A stretch of 64,000 nucleotides of DNA, from positions 1,860,001 to 1,924,000 of the forward strand of contig OZ017762.1 in assembly GCA_963969365.1 (NCBI GenBank), in the 5' to 3' direction. Every line of letters starts with the position of its first letter. The stretch's first letter is position 1. The position numbers and the translations under genes were made by a program. Under the pieces are notes generated by a model. It ran no database searches and was not told the origin of the DNA. It was given only the letters and a program-made list of their open reading frames with translations. The stretch comes from Asterochloris sp. CNOR1. Its lineage: Eukaryota; Chlorophyta; Trebouxiophyceae; Trebouxiales; Trebouxiaceae. This document shows, piece after piece, positions 1 through 10,231 of this stretch.

Positions 1-75
1 CAGAGGCTGCTGGTGGCAGGTTTGCAACTATCGTTGCCCTTTGAGGCAAGCAGTAACAGAAGCTCCTGGTGGCAG

Positions 76-2108
76 AGGTCCACAGTGAGCTGGTGGCCAA
101 GCTGCAGGTGATTAGCTCTGCTGTCACCCTGGCTATCTTTCGGAGCACAGCAGAACAGGAAAGAAATTGGTTGCTTGGCAGGGTGTTCTGACTGCATGGC
201 CAATCGGCAACACTGCTCTCCAGGCTATGCATGCATGCACATGTAGTCAACATGCCTGCAGGGTCATGCTGTTTGCATCTTTGGCCTGCCGTTGGCTGAG
301 AAGCGGTTGCCTGGCCCCACATGCTTGGCCCCACATGCCCTGCCTCACGTGTGGCAGCCTGCATGTGAGAGGGACAGCCTCCAGCTGCTCAGTCTCCCAT
401 GGGTGTCTCCAAGTCAACATGCGCAGGCTGGCCCTGCTCACATCAATGCTGATGGGGCAGCATGCTCAGGGTGCTGGCGTGTCTGACAATGCCCACCTGC
501 AGGTGTTGGCATGCAGGAGCTGGGGAGGCACAGAACCCTGCTCAGCGTCCATGCCGAAGGCTTGACTCAGAGGCGCTCCCTGCTGCAGGTGGTGGCCTAC
601 AACAAGATGGATGTGCCAGAATCCTCGGACTACTGGGACGATGTGAGGCAGTTCCTGGGAGAGGCGGGCGTGGTCTCCGATGACATCCTGGCCACCAGCG
701 CTGCCACAGGGCAGGGGGTGACGGACATGGTCCGGCGCGTCCGCAGAGTGCTGGATGCCCTCCCTCTCGAGGTGAGGGCTGGCCACCAGGGAACCCTAAC
801 CCCTGAACCCTAAACCCTTTGGCTGCTCAGAGGGGCCAGGAGACAGGTGGTAAGGGTGTGTGCATGGGCCTACAGCCGGCAGACAATGCCCTGGCCACCA
901 GCGCTGCAGCAGGGCAGGCAGTGACAGACGCGGTCTTGTTGTCGCGCAGAGTGCTGGACGCTCTGCCTCCTGAGGTGAGGGCTGCCCCCCTGGAAGCTTG
1001 TTTGTCTGCTCAAGAGGGCGGGGGTTGACAGGTGACGGTGGTGCGTGCTTGTGCAGGCCACGGCCCCAGACAACAGTCGAATGCAAGACTCCGGCACGGT
1101 TGATGGTCTGGACCAGACTGATCTGCCCCGCCGCTTCTCAGAGGCTTTCATTGGCAGCAACCCAGAGTGCAGTCAGCCCACTACGAACATCGCCTTCTCC
1201 GTGCTGCAGGGCTCCAGCACAGTTGACACCCTGAATCAAGCTAAGCTGGCCTGCCACTTCTCAGAGGCCTGCATCAGCAGCAACCTAGATCGCAGTTTGC
1301 CCACTACAAATTTTGCCTTCTCCACGCTGCAGGACTCCAGCACAGTTGACGCTCTGAACCAGACCGACCTGCCCCGTCGCTTCTCAGAGGCACGCATCAG
1401 CAGCTTCCAGATCGAGGCAAACCTCGCCGTGACCCCCCGCCTGTTCTATGTGCACGGCGAAGCGCTGGAGCGATTTGCCCAGATGACCAACTGGGATTAT
1501 TATGAGGCGGTGTCACGCTTCCAGAAGGTGTTGGATGCTGCAGGTGAGGCCTCTGTGACGGCATTGATGGCAACAGATTGGGCTGAGCTGGTCTGCTCGA
1601 CAGATGGCATCTGCTGGCGGCAGTCAAAGGCTGTGGGAAGCAGCTTGCGGCCTGGCAGTGCATGGCTGCGGTCTGCCCAGATGACCAACTGGAAGTCATG
1701 CATCACACGACTGCTGCCGGCTATCGTGAGGCTCTCAGGAGGCGCAAACACATTCAAAGTGACAGGACAATTGCAGGCACCGCGAGCTGCAGCTTTGAGT
1801 TCTGCTGCTCATGGTTGCCGCACCTCCTGCAGGGAGACTGATGCCTCTTTGTAAGCCAAAAGACCCTGCAGGGGCACCTTTTTGCAACAAAAATTGACTG
1901 GTAGCCTGCTCCTGGGCATGCAGGCATCAACAAAGCCCTGCGGAAGCGGGGCATCCTGGAGGGGGACATGGTCATCATCGGGGACACAGAGCTGCAGTGG
2001 TCTGAGGACCAGAGCGAGGCAGCGCTGTTTGGAGCGTGGCTGGACGACCGCCGCGCCAAGGGCCGCGTGGCTCAGGGCAAGGCCAGGTGGCCTCACGCCG
2101 GCGGCTGA
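76..2108 (+). CDS. OBG: Obg-family GTPase, chloroplast type (5' part outside the window)
   Basis: Obg GTPases bind GTP and act in ribosome assembly; plant ObgC works in the chloroplast. Proposed exons are 76-107 (tentative), 589-771, 1333-1543 and 1924-2108, and all reading phases agree. Exon 589-771 carries the G4 motif NKMD in VVAYNKMDVPE and the G5-like SAATG, so this is the 3' half of the G domain. Exon 1333-1543 continues into the family-specific C-terminal region (TPRLFYVHG, then ERFAQMTNWDYYEAVSRFQ), and 1924-2108 closes it with INKALRKRGILEGDMVIIGD. That tail is diagnostic for Obg and separates it from other small GTPases. The stop is TGA at 2106-2108. The Obg fold, G1-G3 and any transit peptide lie left of the window. 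Exon-like copies in the introns at 885-972 and 1088-1333 are annotated separately. The family call is firm; plastid location is inferred from similarity to ObgC. Confidence 0.85.
791..820 (+). repeat. Interstitial telomere-like tract (CCCTAAA type)
   Basis: About four degenerate units of CCCTAA/CCCTGAA/CCCTAAA stand just after the donor of Obg exon 589-771 and before the duplicated exon edge. The motif is the complement of the plant and green-algal telomere repeat TTTAGGG. Confidence 0.75.
885..975 (+). repeat. Decayed copy of the 3' edge of an Obg exon
   Basis: This stretch repeats the end of exon 589-771. LATSAAAGQAVTD here matches LATSAATGQGVTD in the exon, and the copy ends in the same coding sequence and donor (GAG|GTGAGGGCTG). 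It lies in the following intron and keeps a usable-looking 5' splice site. A telomere-like tract at 791-820 sits between exon and copy. Confidence 0.8.
1088..1430 (+). repeat. 123-bp tandem triplication including a 3' splice site and exon start (Obg)
   Basis: Three copies start at 1088, 1211 and 1334, a constant spacing of 123 bases (41 codons). Each begins ACTCC(A/G)GCAC(A/G)GTTGA and encodes a variant of STVDALNQTDLPRRFSEA. The third copy is the real exon start. Copy 2 is preceded by an intact CTGCAG acceptor and copy 1 by TGCAAG. All three copies are open in the same frame, so use of an upstream acceptor would add 41-residue repeats to the protein. Confidence 0.85.
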
Positions 2109-2571
2109 AGCACACGGGGACCTGTCCAGGTGCCTCAGGGCCCTGGAGGACCTGGTGGCTCCCTGTGGCCAGCCCAACTGAAGTGGCACTTCAGTTCCTC
2201 TTGCTCAGCTGAAGCAAGAATTGTTCACCCTGGCTCACTGCAAGTCCAAGGGCGGCCTCAGGCTAGAGGCTAAGCTATGGCCCCTGGGTGCTGACCACCT
2301 TGGCCGAGAGGTTTGCAACAGAAGGCTTGATACAAGTCCAGACTGCAACATCATGCGGACCACCTGAGCTCAGCTGAGCCAGTTTACGCTCAGTAGGCCC
2401 CTATAAACACCTTGATGTCAGACCGTTACACATCACACGCTGCGACTTTCAGCTGGAGGCTCAGGCTATAACCTGGGCCTTATATTCATTGAAAGCTCCA
2501 GCTTCACTTTGCAAATGTACACTGCTTGGCTGCAGCATGTTGAGCTGCATTTCTTGAAATCTGCAGCTGTG
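2109..2571. other. Convergent intergenic region between Obg and S1 genes
   Basis: The two neighbouring genes end toward each other here, so it should hold both 3' untranslated regions. I see no further coding exon and no clear polyadenylation signal. Confidence 0.5.
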
Positions 2572-5500
2572 CTACCAAAAGAAGCCGTCATCTTTCTGGC
2601 TCGCTGGGGGGGCGTGCTGAGGGCTGCCATCACTGTCTCCATGTCCATTCCTGCTGGACTCTGTATATTCTGAAGGTGGGATCTGGATGGGCCTGGACAA
2701 CCATTCATTGAAGGCAACAGCCTGCGCCTCGGCGCCTGCAAAGACTGCTTCCTGCAGCCACGAGGAAGAAGGCAAGGTCCCCAGCATTGCTTGTGATTGA
2801 CTGAAGTGATTGACGCAAGGGGCAATGATACAGGTCAGGGCCATTGCAGGAGATGAGCACCTGTCCAGTAAGAGACCAGTCACACTTGAACATGCCCTTG
2901 ATGCAGTCATGCAGCTCTTAAGAAGGGTTGACTTCATTTTGAAGCATCAAGCTGCCCACCTTGTCCTGCATCATGTCTCCTGGCTCAACCTCCAGCACCT
3001 TTGTCGACAGGCTGATCCTGTTGGCTGTGCCATTAATGTCGATGACGATGGCGCAGACGCGGTCGCCCTCAAGCAGAACATCCTGCACACATGAACAGCC
3101 GCATCAGGGCCAAGAGGGATTGCAAGAATACTGCAAGCATCTGCACCACTCAGAGGCACCCTATCTCAGCCAGGGTGATTGTAGTCACCCACCAAACCCA
3201 GATTGGGTCCCAAGTCTCCTAAGGGCTCATGGCCCACCCAGCGTGAGCCCCAAGCCCTACACAGGGTGCGCCCAGGCTTCCAGTGAAAGCAATATTGCTG
3301 CTTTTGGGATGCTGCAGAGCCTGGGGCAGGTGTGCTGCTCAGGGCATCCCCATCAGCAGTCTCCAAGTGCCTGACACCAGAGGCAGGCTCACCGAGGCCC
3401 ACAGCTGTAGCCTGTGCACCTCACAAAAAACGCAACCAATGTTGCAGCAGAGCAGCCACAAGTATGCACCCCAGCTGCCCCAGGGCTGCTGCTCATGGCC
3501 AAGCCGCCTGCTAGCACCTACTCTGCAAAAGCCCATGGCCCAGATACAAGAACACCCTGTGTTCACTTGCAAAGGGGATAGAAGTTGTATTTATCGTGGC
3601 CCCCACCAGGACGTTGTGGCTGCATGCACTGACAGATTAGAGATGTGCAGCAAAGCTAGCACGGCCTGGCGATAGCATGAGGACAGCTCAGCTGACACAT
3701 GCAACTCAACCCTGGTCAACATCCACAACCCCCAACCATAGGCGTTCAACAAGGGCGTTGCTTGATCATGGAATGAAGGGGAGCCATTCCTGAGGACTCC
3801 CACCTCGATTTGGTTGACGTGCACGCTGGAGATATTGGAGATGTGCAGCAGCGCGCTGATGCTGGTGCCGTCGATGCCAATGAAGGCGCCAAAGGACTCC
3901 AACCGCCGCACATACCCATGGACCAGTGAGCCCACCTTGAGGGCCTGGCACATCCTGCAGTGCAGCGCAAACTCTGTCTGTGCGTGAATGAAATCGAGGC
4001 AATTGCTCTAGGGAGTCCACTTTGTGGGTCTGGCACATAACACTGCAACACTCTGCAGGGCAGCACCAATTTGTTGGTGGTTGGGCAGTCTTGGGGTGAT
4101 CATTGCTTTAGCAGCCCACCTTGAGGCTCCAGTGCGGTGTATTTGCTGGGCGGCATACACTGCGGCCTGTGCGCAAGTAAACTATTACGCTTCAAAGCAT
4201 TGCAAGCCACTTGGAGGCTCTGGCCCATCCTGGAGGGTGGCAAACAGGCTTGTTGTTGCGGGGAAAATGGTACATGACCCTGAAACCGCGCACCTCCTGC
4301 AGGGCAGCAGCAAACTATAGCCCTGAAGCCCTGATAACATTGCTGCAGGGCCGCAGTAGCTGGGGAGCACTTGATTAAAGCCTGACACCCTGACAAAGCC
4401 TGCAGGGCAGCAGTGGATGAGATAACAAGTTTTGACGCCACCCCGCAGGGCAGCGATGGTGTGAGGCCCTGACACCATGCACAGCCTGCAAAGCATTATT
4501 AGTGTGATGTTCTGACATCCTGACACAGTCTGCAAGGCAGCAGAACGGTCTGGCTGGCTCCTTGCTAGTCGTTTCTGCTCCCCACAACAGGACACCATGC
4601 CATGATGCAGCATGCGGCTAGATTGTTGGCAGCTCGCCTGTTGGCCTCTGCCATCTGCCAAGGAAGCAGAGGCCTGGCTCAGCAGTTCCCAGTACCTCAT
4701 CCTAGAAAGGTGCAGAGGCTTGGCCCAGCGAGTCCCAGTACCTGAGCCTGTGGATGAGCAGAGGCCTGGCCGAGCGAGTCCCAGTACCTGAGCGTGTGGA
4801 TGAGCAGAGGCCTGGCCGAGCGAGTCCCAATACCTAGCCCTTAAAGGTGCAGAGGCCAGCCCCCCTGTGTCAGCCAGCAAGGAGCGGCTGAGCACTGCCC
4901 CTCTGCTTGCCCCAAGCAATATGTGCACCAGCAAGGCTGGGTTTCCCACCTGTTGGCAGCTGCCATCTTCATGGAGCAGCGTGTGTTGGCGTCGGTGTCA
5001 ACCCCCTGGATGCCAACCTCAATCTCATGGCCCACGTACTTCTCCTCACATTCCTGCAATCAGCACTGCTGTTCTCCGGGGCCAGCATGTACAGTCCTGG
5101 TGCCACCCTGTTATTGCCTCCCTGCCAAAGCCCAGGGTGGGGTTTCTGTTAGTGTCGTGCTGGATGTCCTGCGGAACCGCAGCTTGCCCCACCGCTTTGG
5201 CAGCACACTAAGCCCTGCCACATTTCTCAACACATTTATCTACAGAAAAGAGCCTCTGTCATGGACTATGCCGCCAAACAAGGCCTTGCCAGCCCTTTTC
5301 GTCTTTCTGTAACACTGTGATCTGCATCAGTCCCCAGAGCTGACCACAAGTGGAAATCCCCCACAGACAAAGCTGCTTGCCTTTTGACAGACCATGCCCA
5401 GGCAGCAACCGTGTAGCATCTCATTTGTGAAGTAGAGGGTGGGGCTGGCACGAGTCATACCTAAGTGATAGGCATGGCAAAGATGCCGAACCCCAATGAA

Positions 5501-8500
5501 GCCCTGTGCATGCAGCCCCTGCCCACCTCCTTTGTGACATAGTGTTCCGGACCAGCGTCAGCCACGTCGCGCAGGGGAATGAAGGCTGGCCACATCCCAA
5601 TCTTGATCATCAGCGCCTGTGGGTTGGCGTATAAAGCCCGCGCTTTGACCACTTCATACTCCTGCAGCCACAAGGGACAAATATCAGAAACAGAGTCCAG
5701 ATCCATATAAGGTTACTGGGAGCCTGGAGGTTGGCACGATCCACCATTAAAGCAACCATCTCACAGCCCTACAAGCACAATGTGGACAATGGATGTTTCA
5801 TCAAGGCCAGCAAAGCCTGGTGTGCAGGGCCTGCAGGTTGTGGATGCTTACAGAGAGGAACACAATAAATGCAATGCAACCAGAGGCAAGACGTGCTGGT
5901 GTGGACAGCCAGCAGTTTGGCTGCAGAGCCAGTACCAGCACCGCTGTGGTGCAATTGCGCAGCTCATGTCGCCAGGCCGATATGCACGATCATCTTGGTG
6001 CTGCGCTTGCACAGCTGCCTGTACAAAAGGAACACAACTCCACATCTTGCATCATAGCCTGCACTATTTCTTGCTCCCACGCCTGCTGACAAGCCACGAG
6101 GCATCTGCTTAGCTGCCCCACACAGCCGCTCAGTTCATCAACGAGTTCATCAAGGTGTGTTTCAGGTCATGGCCTGGTCTAGGCACAGGAGGTTTCCCAG
6201 CAGCCTTTTGTGCCCGCTCCATGTGGGAGACTCGACCTGAGCATGATGTGTGAACCCCCCCCCCCCCCCCCCCCCCATGTGCCTACTCCACAATTGGGCA
6301 TCTGGCCTGAGCTTAACACGAGAGGCACCTCCATCATGCATCTTCGCAGCTGCCCCATGCGCCCACTCCCTCCTCGTGTGGGGATCTGGCCTGACCTCAA
6401 CACAGGATCCTGCACCCTGACCCACCTCCAGCATGCATTTGCGCAGCTGCCTCATGCGCCAGGTCAGGAGGTCCCGGTCACGCCGCACCGCTGAAATACG
6501 CGGCCCCTTGGTGTAGGCCACCAGCTCCGTTGGTATGTGCTCCACCTGCAGCCACACCAAGTGCCCAAGTTGATGCTGAGTTCTGACATTGCAGCATGCA
6601 GATGCACTGACAGGCCACCAGCTCTGAGGCAAAGCTCCGCCTGAAGGCACACCAAGTGCCCGTCAACAATGGGTTGTCTGCATATCAGACAGAGCAGGTC
6701 AATGTGCGCCTCAGGGAACACCCAAGCACCTGCACACACAGCAAAATTGCATCACAAACCTTCAGCACCGGCCTATGGCTGGGGAATTGGTTAGTGTAAC
6801 CCTGAACCTTTAAAAGGTCAGGGGGGCTGCTCTTAGAGGTCATAGACACACGTGCTGTCTGAGTGTGTGCAACTGCACAGACTGCCAGATTACAAATTGA
6901 CCCCTCCCACAAAAGCCAGTCAGTCGAGGACCGCCTCTGACTACACTGCCTGCTTGGTGCAAAAGCACAGCTTGTGCATTAAGCTGACATAGGGATGATT
7001 GTGTAGAGCCGCGCTTTTTCCAGCCCCATCCCCACAGTTCCAGTGTCAGGGCGGACCCATCTGCTGTGCTGCTGTCCACTGCAATTCCAAAGTGATTAGA
7101 CACATGTTGCAGAAGTGTGCTTGCTGACTACAGAGCTACATTGACCTGCGTCTTGGTAACTGCCCTCATGACAGGCGGCATTGAATGAGCGCAAGCATTT
7201 GTTATTTATAACAACTCACCGCCCACTCTCTGACCAGCCCGTGTGGAAGGTAGCTGTGGGTGCCCTTTAGGTGTTCCTCCCGGTTGTGTATCTGTATTTG
7301 TACATCCTGGTTGCCAGTGGTGTTGTCAGTCAGAAAGAAGGGCAGTTCATGCGTGGGCACAAACCTGCATCACAGCACAGAACAAAGCTCAGAGGGTGGC
7401 CGTCCACATGCGTGGCCTGCGCCACACCTCCGCCAAGCCTGCCAGAGAGACGGGAAGCTCATGGCATGGCAGCATCCTGCAGCAGTGTTCCACATGCAGT
7501 TGTTCACGACTATGTCCAGGGAAAGTGGGCCAAGTCAGGCGTGGCCCCAACCTTTCACCCTGCTGTGAGAATGCACGCCAGTACAGAGTCCAATGCAGCA
7601 CTTCCAGAGCAAGTCTGCAAACAACTGGGCAACTGGCAGATTGCCCCAGAACTGTACCAGAGCACCGCTTTGTGCTGCGCCGCTGATGCCAGTGGCGCCT
7701 CTGCGTCCAGCATGCCCCTTCCGGACCAAGAGCAGCCAAGCACCAGCACCAGCTCCAATATGGAAAGCAGGCGCCCTCGCCGTGATCAGCAGCACACGAA
7801 GGCACACAAGCAGGGGACTGAGCAGACATGGCAGAAGTGAACAGCATGTACCCACGCTGGGGTTATTCAAATGTTGACGAGCACCACCGCCAGGGCAGCC
7901 CATGTCACTGTGTGTGGACCACTGCAAACAGGCAGCGCACTGGTAACCCCAGTCTCAATGCAGCCCACCCCTTTCCTCTTGCAGATCACGACACTCACGA
8001 CGTGATTCTGGGATCCTTGACCAGCGCAACCAGGGCACCCTTGTGGCTGCACCACTCCACTCGCCCCAGGACAGTGGTGCCCTTCCGCAGCCACCCCACC
8101 TCTTCGGCTGGGATGACCACACGATCCTGCAGGCAGGGGGGCTTGCAGGCTCAGCAAGGCTGCAGACCCTAACCCTACATTCTGCACCATTGACCAGTGC
8201 CAACAGGTGCGCCGTTGTGGCTGCACCACTCCGGTCCTGTCACCACAACGACGCCCTGCCGCAGCTACCCCACCTCTTCAGCGGGGATGACCACGCGATG
8301 CAGCAGGCAAAGTGCCTTGCAGGGTCAGCAAGGCTGCAGAGGGCCCGCAGAGGGAGGTGTGCTTCACAATGATCGCTGAAGCTTCGTCCTTCAGGCAGGG
8401 GCCTCAGGTCGACCCACCCGCACAGTGCTGTCTTGCCATGACCAAGCAGCCTCTGTCTCGGGGGACAGGTCATGCACTGGCTTGATGAAATGGATTGGTG

Positions 8501-9926
8501 CTGTGGACTCAGCAGCTTGGCAGGCACCTCTGTTCTCAGGCAGAATGTGATGCCTTTCCAATCATCAAGGGGCCAGGTGTGCAGCTTCCCTCTGTGAGGT
8601 CTTGCAGCCAAAGCGCAGGTGCACCCATTACGCCAACAGTTGTCAACTTGCCTCTTGTGCCTTTCTTCGTCAAGTTTGAGGGACATAACTAGATGCGGAG
8701 AGCAATGCCAGTCAGAGCAGCGCAGTTGCAGACAGAGCAGTGAGAAAACATTATTGCGGCATGCCTTGTGTCTAATCACCCCTCCACAAACACCCTTCTC
8801 CGACCGCCACACAGGAAGGACCATCTCAGCCAGCCGCGCACCGCCAGGACAGCAGCAGAGGTGCACACACACCTCCTCACGAATCCCCCGCACTTTCTGA
8901 ACGAACTCTTTCTGTGCGGGCGCCTTGCGCGGCGGTCGCTTGCGCGGCTTCCGCTTTGCGTCCCTGCCGCCAGCAGCCTGGTGCGTCTGGGCGGGAGTCT
9001 GCTCCTGTCTACTCTCAGCAGCGGTGCCTGCAGCGGCCGCTTGCTCGGCGCCTATGGCAGCACCTTCTACAGCTTGGAGGGGCTGCTTCTGATTGTCCTC
9101 AGTGGCAGCAGTCGTGCCTGCCACAGGGGAGTGCGGCTCCCCACTGTTGGCAGCAGCAGGCTGGTCCTGGGGCTCGCTGGCAGCAGCATCTGCCACGGCA
9201 TGCTGTTTGTGGCTGCTGCCTCCTGTATGGTCACCGCCTTGACCCTGAGCCCATTCGCTGCTGCTTTCAGAAGCTGGGTTTGCGTCAGCGGCAGGGCTGG
9301 AAAGCCCCTCTGTGGACGCAGCAGGGGGTGTGCTGGGTGCTGGGGGGGCTGCTGATGCAGACTCGCCACTGCCGCCATTTGCAGCCCCGTTGTGTATGTC
9401 TCCAGGACTGCCTGCAGAGTACACAGGTGGTGTCTGTGTTGAGCTGTGGCCCAGCTTGCAGCCCCAGTGGGCTGTCATGCTCCTCTCTGTGCAGCACCTG
9501 CTGGCCCTGTCTGCCAAGAGCTTGCAGCGTAGCAGAGCTAGGAGCGGCCTGCTCCAGTCAGTGTCTGGATTGCACGCAGAGTGACTCCTGTTGAATAGCT
9601 AGCCCTGAGGCAGCAGCAGTATGGCAGCATGCCATCAGGCAGCGACCATGAAGCGTACCTTGAGCAGTGTCTCCGTTTGCAGTACTGCCACTGTCAGACA
9701 GCTGTGCAGTGGGCGAGCCGTCACTTCTGTGGGGCCGCTCAGCTGCTGCAGATCTGACAACAGTGCTGCTCTCCAGTCTGCACCAGGCACTCTTGCTGTG
9801 CCTTCTGTCAGAGACTGCTCTGGGCTGCTTGCAGGTGTGCTGAGCAAAATGCCGCCATGCACGGGGCACAATGGTCCCGTGCACCTGGCATTGTACCATT
9901 TTGCCTGCCATGCCGGAAGCTATCAC
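2572..9926 (-). CDS. Three-domain S1 RNA-binding protein, chloroplast 30S ribosomal protein S1 type
   Basis: S1 proteins bind mRNA at the small ribosomal subunit. Exons on the minus strand are 9926-9659, 9411-8873, 8126-7999, 7364-7220, 6545-6426, 5661-5527, 5053-4950, 3954-3804, 3082-2960 and 2751-2572. All phases join and give 1893 nt (630 codons plus stop). The N-terminus is Arg/Ser-rich and could be a transit peptide. Exon 2 is a long Ala/Gln/Ser-rich, probably disordered stretch ending in a basic block (KRKPRKRPPRK). Domain 1 spans exons 3-5 (GRVEWCSHKGALVAL to RISAVRRDRDLLTWRMRQ). Domain 2 spans exons 6-7 (YEVVKARALYANPQALMIKI, WPAFIPLRDV). Domain 3 spans exons 8-9 (VHGYVRRLESFGAFIGI, RISLSTKVLEVEPGDM). 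The C-terminus (FAGAEAQAVAFNEWL) resembles bacterial and plastid S1 tails. The long disordered insert is unusual. Plastid targeting is inferred. Confidence 0.85.
4666..4863 (-). repeat. 46-bp minisatellite in an S1-gene intron
   Basis: The segment GCAGAGGCYTGGCC...GTCCCAGTACCT recurs at 4666, 4712, 4758, 4804 and 4849, with spacings of 46, 46, 46 and 45. The two middle copies are nearly identical. It lies in the intron between exons 4950-5053 and 3804-3954. Confidence 0.85.
6255..6276. repeat. 22-base C homopolymer in an S1-gene intron
   Basis: An uninterrupted run of 22 C follows TGAA and precedes ATGTGCC. It is G-rich on the coding (minus) strand. The exact length is likely to be error-prone in any assembly. 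Confidence 0.9.
6326..6372 (-). repeat. Decayed copy of the 3' edge of S1 exon 5
   Basis: On the minus strand GGCAGCTGCGAAGATGCATG here matches GGCAGCTGCGCAAATGCATG at the end of exon 6545-6426, and GGAGGTG follows in both. It lies in the downstream intron and includes the donor region. Confidence 0.75.
6600..6662 (-). repeat. Decayed copy of the acceptor and start of S1 exon 5
   Basis: On the minus strand GGGCACTTGGTGTGCCTTCAG followed by CGGAGCTT...GAGCTGGTGGCC repeats the GGGCACTTGGTGTGGCTGCAG acceptor and GAGCTGGTGGCC of the genuine exon start at 6545. It lies upstream of the real acceptor. Confidence 0.75.
8165..8178 (+). repeat. Short telomere-like tract between S1 exon 3 and its copy
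   Basis: ACCCTAACCCTA is present on the plus strand, with about two units of the CCCTAA type. Its position between two copies of the same exon is the notable point. Confidence 0.55.
8190..8310 (-). repeat. Decayed copy of S1 exon 3 with an in-frame stop
   Basis: On the minus strand this encodes VVIPAEEVG, stop, LRQG and later EWCSHNGAPV. That parallels VVIPAEEVGWLRKG and EWCSHKGALV of exon 8126-7999. The TGG codon has become TAG. A telomere-like tract at 8165-8178 lies between the copy and the real exon. Confidence 0.85.
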
Positions 9927-10231
9927 TCGGTGTCAGCAGGATCTGAAATGTTTTTTCCCTTTTTCCCTGACTGACCTGTCTTACCGTAAGTCGCCCTGAG
10001 ACTCCTTCTCGCCGGAATAGAAAGGGCAGCTTTCTACAGAGCTTTGTGAAAAACACAAGTACATTTGAAAGCCCAAGTCAGCTGAAGTGGCAAGAAAGGT
10101 GTGGTCAGCAGATCAATCTGGTCAACCCTTTTTGGGCACGTGCAGAGGCATGGCTCAGGTCGGCATGGATTCACTTTCCCACGGGTCACTCCCACAGGGT
10201 GATCTGGTTGAGCAAGGAAAAGCAGTCGACC
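9927..10231. promoter_or_regulatory. Divergent promoter region between S1 and DUF1254 genes
   Basis: About 305 bases separate the proposed start codons of two divergent genes. Both promoters and 5' untranslated regions must fit here unless untranslated upstream exons exist. I see no convincing TATA box or repeated operator. Confidence 0.4.

Noticed and set aside
1045-1854. A 269-codon open frame spanning the Obg triplication as one exon
   Set aside because: Only the part from 1333 to 1543 matches Obg and joins in phase. The first part is duplicated acceptor sequence and the part after 1544 begins with a GTGAG donor.
4666-4863. The 46-bp array as a CRISPR
   Set aside because: Units are contiguous, without unique spacers, and lie in an intron of a eukaryotic gene.
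6664-6740. A protein-like stretch (GAWVFPEAHIDLL, minus strand) as an S1 exon
   Set aside because: The phase does not fit the flanking exons, and exon 7364-7220 joins directly to 6545-6426 with a continuous S1 domain. It is more likely another worn copy.
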